Shown here: in pieces, positions 14,773 through 18,107 of the stretch
Numbering within the stretch: the stretch's first letter is position 1
Layout: each line of letters begins with the position of its first letter
Assembly: GCA_050186055.1 (NCBI GenBank)
Contig: JBFWYV010000073.1
Coordinates: 1 to 18,107 of the forward strand
Reading direction: 5' to 3'
Length of the DNA stretch: 18,107 nucleotides
Origin: CAMDPA01 sp050186055
GTDB lineage: Bacteria; Pseudomonadota; Alphaproteobacteria; Rhizobiales; Hyphomicrobiaceae
Translations under genes and position numbers: made by a program
The notes under the pieces: generated by a model
Databases searched by the model: none
What the model saw: only the letters and a program-made list of their open reading frames with translations
Told to the model about the DNA's origin: nothing

Positions 14773-15687
14773 ATGACCGCTGCCAAGCGTATCGGACACG
14801 CGACTTTCCGCACGCCGGACATTGATCGGCAGGTTGCTTACTATCAGAACGTGATCGGACTGCAGGTCGCTGCCCGCGATGCACGCCGCGCCTACCTGAC
14901 GTCCCGCGTCGGGCAGCTCTCGATCGTGCTTGAGAAGGCGGACCTGCAGAGCTGCGACCGCCTTGCGTTCGAGGTCAGTCGGTCCGTCAGCATTGCCGAC
15001 ATCCAGCGCCATCTGAAATCGCTCGGCATCGCCAGCGACACCTGCAGCGACGCGCTGCCGGGCGTCTCGCGGCTGCTGACGTTCAAGGATCCGAAAGGAA
15101 CCGTCGTCGAGCTGTTCTCAGAATGGGAGTTCATTGACACGCCGGAGCCCACGGCCGGCGTAGCGCCGTTCAAGCTGGGTCACGTCGCGTTCTATCACCC
15201 GGATCCGCAAAGCATCGCCGACTTTTACGCCAAGGCGCTGGGCTTCCGTGTCTCCGACTGGATCGGCGACTATTTCGTCTTCATGCGCTGCGGCGTCGAT
15301 CACCACACCATCAATTTCCTGCGTGCACCCAGCCAGGTCATGCAGCACATGGCCTTTGAATTGAAGGACTCGGCGCATCTGCACAATGCGTGCGATCTCC
15401 TCGGCCGCCACAAGGTCGACATTCTCTGGGGTCCGGTCCGCCATGGCCCGGGCCACAACGTCGCCGTCTATCATCGCAATCCGGACGACCAGATCATCGA
15501 ACTGTTCTGCGATCTCGATCGTATGGTGGACGAGGAGCTGGGCTATTTCGAGCCGCGCCCCTGGCATCGCGACCGCCCCCAACGGCCGAAGGTATGGGAC
15601 TCCTCCGTGTCGCGCGATATCTGGGGCGTGGCCTCGTCGCCGGAGTTCCGCAGGCAGCCGGAGCCGAGACCGTCAAAGGCGTCCTGA
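14773..15687 (+). CDS. Type I extradiol ring-cleavage dioxygenase-like protein
   Basis: A 304-aa, two-module VOC protein of the catechol 2,3-dioxygenase / 2,3-dihydroxybiphenyl dioxygenase type, which cleaves catecholic rings next to the diol with Fe(II) and O2. The C-terminal module has the full site: Fe ligands His137 (GHVAFY), His192 (QHMAFEL) and Glu243 (DDQIIELF), plus His178 (VDHHTINF), His224 (RHGPGH) and Tyr233 (VAVYHRNP). Spacings from Glu243 back to Tyr (10), His224 (19) and His192 (51) match XylE. The N-terminal module (1-125) lacks the ligands, as in the family. AGGGAGGAAATCCT precedes the ATG. It ends 26 bases from the convergent holA stop. No ring-hydroxylating oxygenase is in the window, so its catecholic substrate must arise elsewhere. 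Confidence 0.9.
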   Translation: MTAAKRIGHATFRTPDIDRQVAYYQNVIGLQVAARDARRAYLTSRVGQLSIVLEKADLQSCDRLAFEVSRSVSIADIQRHLKSLGIASDTCSDALPGVSRLLTFKDPKGTVVELFSEWEFIDTPEPTAGVAPFKLGHVAFYHPDPQSIADFYAKALGFRVSDWIGDYFVFMRCGVDHHTINFLRAPSQVMQHMAFELKDSAHLHNACDLLGRHKVDILWGPVRHGPGHNVAVYHRNPDDQIIELFCDLDRMVDEELGYFEPRPWHRDRPQRPKVWDSSVSRDIWGVASSPEFRRQPEPRPSKAS

Positions 15688-15713
15688 GAAACCGCAGCTT
15701 GGCAGATGCCGCC

Positions 15714-16742
15714 TCACCGGCCTCGGCTGACGAGTCCGGCAAGCTCCAGCAGGAGGCGCTCGGCAACGGCAGCTTCCAGATCGCCGGCCAATCGGGCGCG
15801 CTTCGCCGCGGTCGCAATCAGTGCGACCGCCCGATTGAGTTTCGGCGCATCCCACGATCGTGTGTGCGCCTCAATGATGGGTCGCGATTTGAACATGAGG
15901 GGCGGCCGCAGGCTGCGCGCCGCACTGTCGAAGCTTTGGCCCGCATCGAGCGCGCTCCGCAAGCGATGCAGCCGTTGAAAATGGCGCTGGACCGCCGCAA
16001 TGATCGCTTGCGGACTCTCCCCGGACGCCAACGCCCGATCGAGGTCCTTGACCGCCCGCACCCGATCGCCGGCACTCGCTGCAAACACGATCGAATCGAT
16101 AGCCAGTCCCGAGGCGTCGCCCACAACGGCCTCGACATCCTCCGCCGTGATGGCCGTTCGGCCGTGAACATAGAGCGCAAGCTTCTCGAGTTCCGCCCGG
16201 GTCAGCGCGCGGTCGGCGCCAAGCCGCGCGACAAGCATCTGCCGCGCCTCCGACCCAATGGTCAGGCCGAAGCCCGACAAAGCCTCTGAGACGACGCCGT
16301 CCACATCACGCGATTCGTCGGCAAAGCAAGGGATGGCCGCGGCATGCGCCGGACCCTCGAACAGCTTTCTCATGACCTCGTCCGGCCGCAGATTGCCTGC
16401 CTCGACGACAAGACCGCCGGCAATCGCCCCCGGCTCCAGCAGCGATTTCAGCAACGGCGCGGTAACCCGCCGGCTTGCCGTTGTCCGGACAATCCTGGCG
16501 CTTCCGAACATCGCCATCGTCTGCAACTCGATGTGAATTCGATCGGGATCCGACTCGAGGTCCGGATCCTCGATACGCAGGATCTCGCCTGGCGGATTGT
16601 CGCGCTGTGCCATCCGCTCGGCCGCCTCACGCGCACGCTCTGCCACCAGTCCGGCGTCTGGACCGTAGACCAGCACCGCGACCACGCGCTTATCCAGCGC
16701 CTTCAGAAAAGCCTGGGCCTGCTGCGGCTTGATGGCGACCAT
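15714..16742 (-). CDS. holA: DNA polymerase III subunit delta
   Basis: A 342-aa clamp-loader delta subunit, which opens the beta sliding clamp as part of the pol III tau/gamma-delta-delta' complex. Typical features are the N-terminal VAVLVYGPDAGLVAERARE with a degenerate Walker-like loop, RIVRTTASRRV, an arginine-rich middle with GADRALTRAELEKLALYVHG (about 205-224), and the C-terminal collar helices (AAVQRHFQRLHRLRSALDAG). Length is normal for alphaproteobacteria. It starts at ATG 16742, with no clear Shine-Dalgarno in the 93-base gap after lptE. The order leuS-lptE-holA on one strand is common in Hyphomicrobiales and suggests one housekeeping operon. It converges on the dioxygenase gene with only 26 bases between and no evident terminator there. 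Confidence 0.94.
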   Translation of the reverse strand: MVAIKPQQAQAFLKALDKRVVAVLVYGPDAGLVAERAREAAERMAQRDNPPGEILRIEDPDLESDPDRIHIELQTMAMFGSARIVRTTASRRVTAPLLKSLLEPGAIAGGLVVEAGNLRPDEVMRKLFEGPAHAAAIPCFADESRDVDGVVSEALSGFGLTIGSEARQMLVARLGADRALTRAELEKLALYVHGRTAITAEDVEAVVGDASGLAIDSIVFAASAGDRVRAVKDLDRALASGESPQAIIAAVQRHFQRLHRLRSALDAGQSFDSAARSLRPPLMFKSRPIIEAHTRSWDAPKLNRAVALIATAAKRARLAGDLEAAVAERLLLELAGLVSRGR

Positions 16743-16835
16743 AGATCAGATCTACGAGGTCCGGGTGGGGCGTGGCAACCATCGTCGCAACCGTTATTGC
16801 CGGCCAAAGCACCAGCCACCGCAAGCGATCGCCGA

Positions 16836-17414
16836 TTATGCTTCTGCAGCGAGGGCGGCAGAAACGCGCGTGCTGACGTCCGTGGCGATGACCTTGGCCG
16901 CGCGCTCATACGCTTCGTCGGCCGCGCGGACGTTCGAGAACACGTTATAGTAGCGCTCGAAATTGGCCCGCCCCTGGCTTGACCCGGTGAGCAGCACCTT
17001 CTTGTCCTTGAGCCGGATCAACTGGAAGCGCGCATCGACCAGCACGATCTGCGCCGCCGAACCGCCGTCGCTCAGCACCAGCGAGGACGAACTCGATTCA
17101 CGTATAGCAACCTCCAGCCTGTACGCCGGCGCGTGCGCCCGGCCGCCGCGCGTCGTACTGAAGATCAGCTCGTTGCGAAGCTTCTGCCCCGTCCGCCCCG
17201 GAATGGGAGCAACCTCGACGCTCTGCATCTTGGTGCCGACGCTGCCGGGACCGAGAGAGCCGTACAGCGGCTTGAAGCCCGCGCCGTTCTCGCATGCCGC
17301 GACACCGGCAGCGAGCGCGGTCACGGCAAGCGCACGAAGAACGTCTCGCCTGGCAGCGCGGGCCGCGCCGGCCTTGGCTCCGGTTCCGGAAGCTCCAGCC
17401 TCAGACGACGACAT
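16836..17414 (-). CDS. lptE: LPS-assembly lipoprotein LptE
   Basis: A 192-aa outer-membrane lipoprotein that plugs and helps assemble the LptD lipopolysaccharide translocon. The N-terminus has a hydrophobic segment and lipobox ending GVAAC with Cys41, then ENGAGFKPLYG, where GFxPLYG is typical of alphaproteobacterial LptE. The mature part is beta-rich with RLEVAIRESSSSSLVLSDG and a helical C-terminus. An unusually long n-region of about 20 residues ends in ARRDVLRAL, resembling a twin-arginine motif. The ATG at 17414 overlaps the leuS stop by 14 bases, indicating translational coupling. An internal start closer to the lipobox cannot be excluded, but none with a good ribosome site is obvious. 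Confidence 0.9.
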   Translation of the reverse strand: MSSSEAGASGTGAKAGAARAARRDVLRALAVTALAAGVAACENGAGFKPLYGSLGPGSVGTKMQSVEVAPIPGRTGQKLRNELIFSTTRGGRAHAPAYRLEVAIRESSSSSLVLSDGGSAAQIVLVDARFQLIRLKDKKVLLTGSSQGRANFERYYNVFSNVRAADEAYERAAKVIATDVSTRVSAALAAEA

Positions 17415-18107
17415 TCACAATCCTTTGCGGCACGACGATCACCTTTCGGGCAGGCTTGCCGTCCATCGCCCGGATCACCGGCTCCAGCTTCAGCGCTGCA
17501 GCCTCGATCTCGGCAGCGTCGGCGGCACGGTCGATCGTCAGCTCATCCCTTCGCTTACCGTTTACCTGTACGGCAATGGTAATCGTATCGTCAACGAGTA
17601 GCGCCGGATCGGCCACCGGCCACGGCTGTTCGGCCAGCAGAGTGTTGTATCCAAGCCGCGCCCAGCACGCCTCACCGAGATGCGGCATCATCGGGCCGAT
17701 CATCGTAACGAGCATTTTCGCGGCCTCCCGCAGCGCCCAATCCATGCCTTCGCTGGCGGCATCCGCGGACAATGCCGCCTGCAGCGCCGATGCGAATTCG
17801 TAGATCTGCGCCACCGCCACGTTGAACCGCAAACCTTCGACATGTCCCGCCACCCTGGACACCGCCTTATGGCCGGCCCGCCTGAGCTGCATTGCGGCAG
17901 GACCGAACTGTGCCGGCATGGGCGCCTCTCGCGCTGCCGCGCGGTCTGCTGCATCCTCCACCAGCCGCCAGACACGCTGGATGAAGCGACCGGCGCCGGC
18001 GACCCCGGCCTCGGTCCAGATCACATCGCGTTCCGGCGGGCTGTCCGATAGCATGAACCAGCGGGCACAATCCGCGCCGTGATGCGTGATGATGTCGTCG
18101 GGATCGA
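17401..18107 (-). CDS. leuS: Leucyl-tRNA synthetase, C-terminal part (5' end outside window)
   Basis: The last 235 or so residues of LeuRS, which charges tRNA-Leu in the cytoplasm. The frame enters from the right edge with DPDDIITHHGADCARWFML and SDSPPERDVIWTEAGVAGAG, the hallmark end of the catalytic core. The anticodon-binding helical domain follows (RFIQRVWRLVED to MMPHLGEACWARLGY), then the C-terminal domain with VQVNGKRRDELTIDRAAD and a final KVIVVPQRIVNVVV. The KMSKS loop lies beyond the window. It overlaps lptE by 14 bases and is the upstream gene of the leuS-lptE-holA set. Confidence 0.97.
   Translation of the reverse strand, partial: DPDDIITHHGADCARWFMLSDSPPERDVIWTEAGVAGAGRFIQRVWRLVEDAADRAAAREAPMPAQFGPAAMQLRRAGHKAVSRVAGHVEGLRFNVAVAQIYEFASALQAALSADAASEGMDWALREAAKMLVTMIGPMMPHLGEACWARLGYNTLLAEQPWPVADPALLVDDTITIAVQVNGKRRDELTIDRAADAAEIEAAALKLEPVIRAMDGKPARKVIVVPQRIVNVVV

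Overview
This is a GC-rich bacterial chromosomal window, most likely from an alphaproteobacterium of the order Hyphomicrobiales (Bradyrhizobium/Xanthobacteraceae-like). The reasons are a 'large' 180-kDa-type NAD-glutamate dehydrogenase, an HvrA-type H-NS protein, the leuS-lptE-holA gene order, and a Bug/TctC-type solute receptor. No rRNA, tRNA, CRISPR array, insertion sequence or prophage was recognised.

Layout. Positions 1-4112 (minus) hold most of an NAD-glutamate dehydrogenase whose C-terminus lies outside the window. Divergent from it, 4245-4889 (plus) encodes an AhpD-like carboxymuconolactone-decarboxylase-family protein. After a 420-base spacer comes an H-NS-like nucleoid protein (5310-5639, plus). 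A hairpin at 5713-5754 separates it from a minus-strand pair: a Bug-type periplasmic receptor (6706-7725) and an alpha/beta hydrolase (5773-6648). A LacI-family regulator (7936-8967, minus) lies upstream of that pair. Divergent from the regulator is a MESH1-like small HD alarmone hydrolase (9071-9640, plus). Positions 9909-15687 carry seven plus-strand genes: an M24 (creatinase/prolidase-fold) protein, a beta-hydroxyacid dehydrogenase, a Cys-containing relative of glycine-reductase component B (GrdB), an unrecognised 141-aa protein, a PsiF-repeat secreted protein, a small VOC protein and a two-module extradiol-type dioxygenase. The window ends with housekeeping genes on the minus strand: leuS (partial), lptE and holA.

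How the parts may work together. The centre (about 5.7-15.7 kb) looks like a small-molecule catabolic locus: a LacI-type sensor, a periplasmic binding protein, hydrolases, an NAD(P)-dependent reductase, a GrdB-like redox protein with CxxC where GrdB has UxxC, and a dioxygenase with a complete 2-His-1-Glu iron site. Two palindromes with an identical half-site (TGCAATC) lie upstream of the Bug-hydrolase pair (7876-7891) and of the seven-gene set (9709-9724). The second fits the usual CG-centred LacI-family operator pattern, so one regulator may control both blocks. The substrate cannot be read from the sequence. The most unusual features are the Sec-free GrdB relative and the M24 protein in which the second metal-ligand Asp appears to be Cys.
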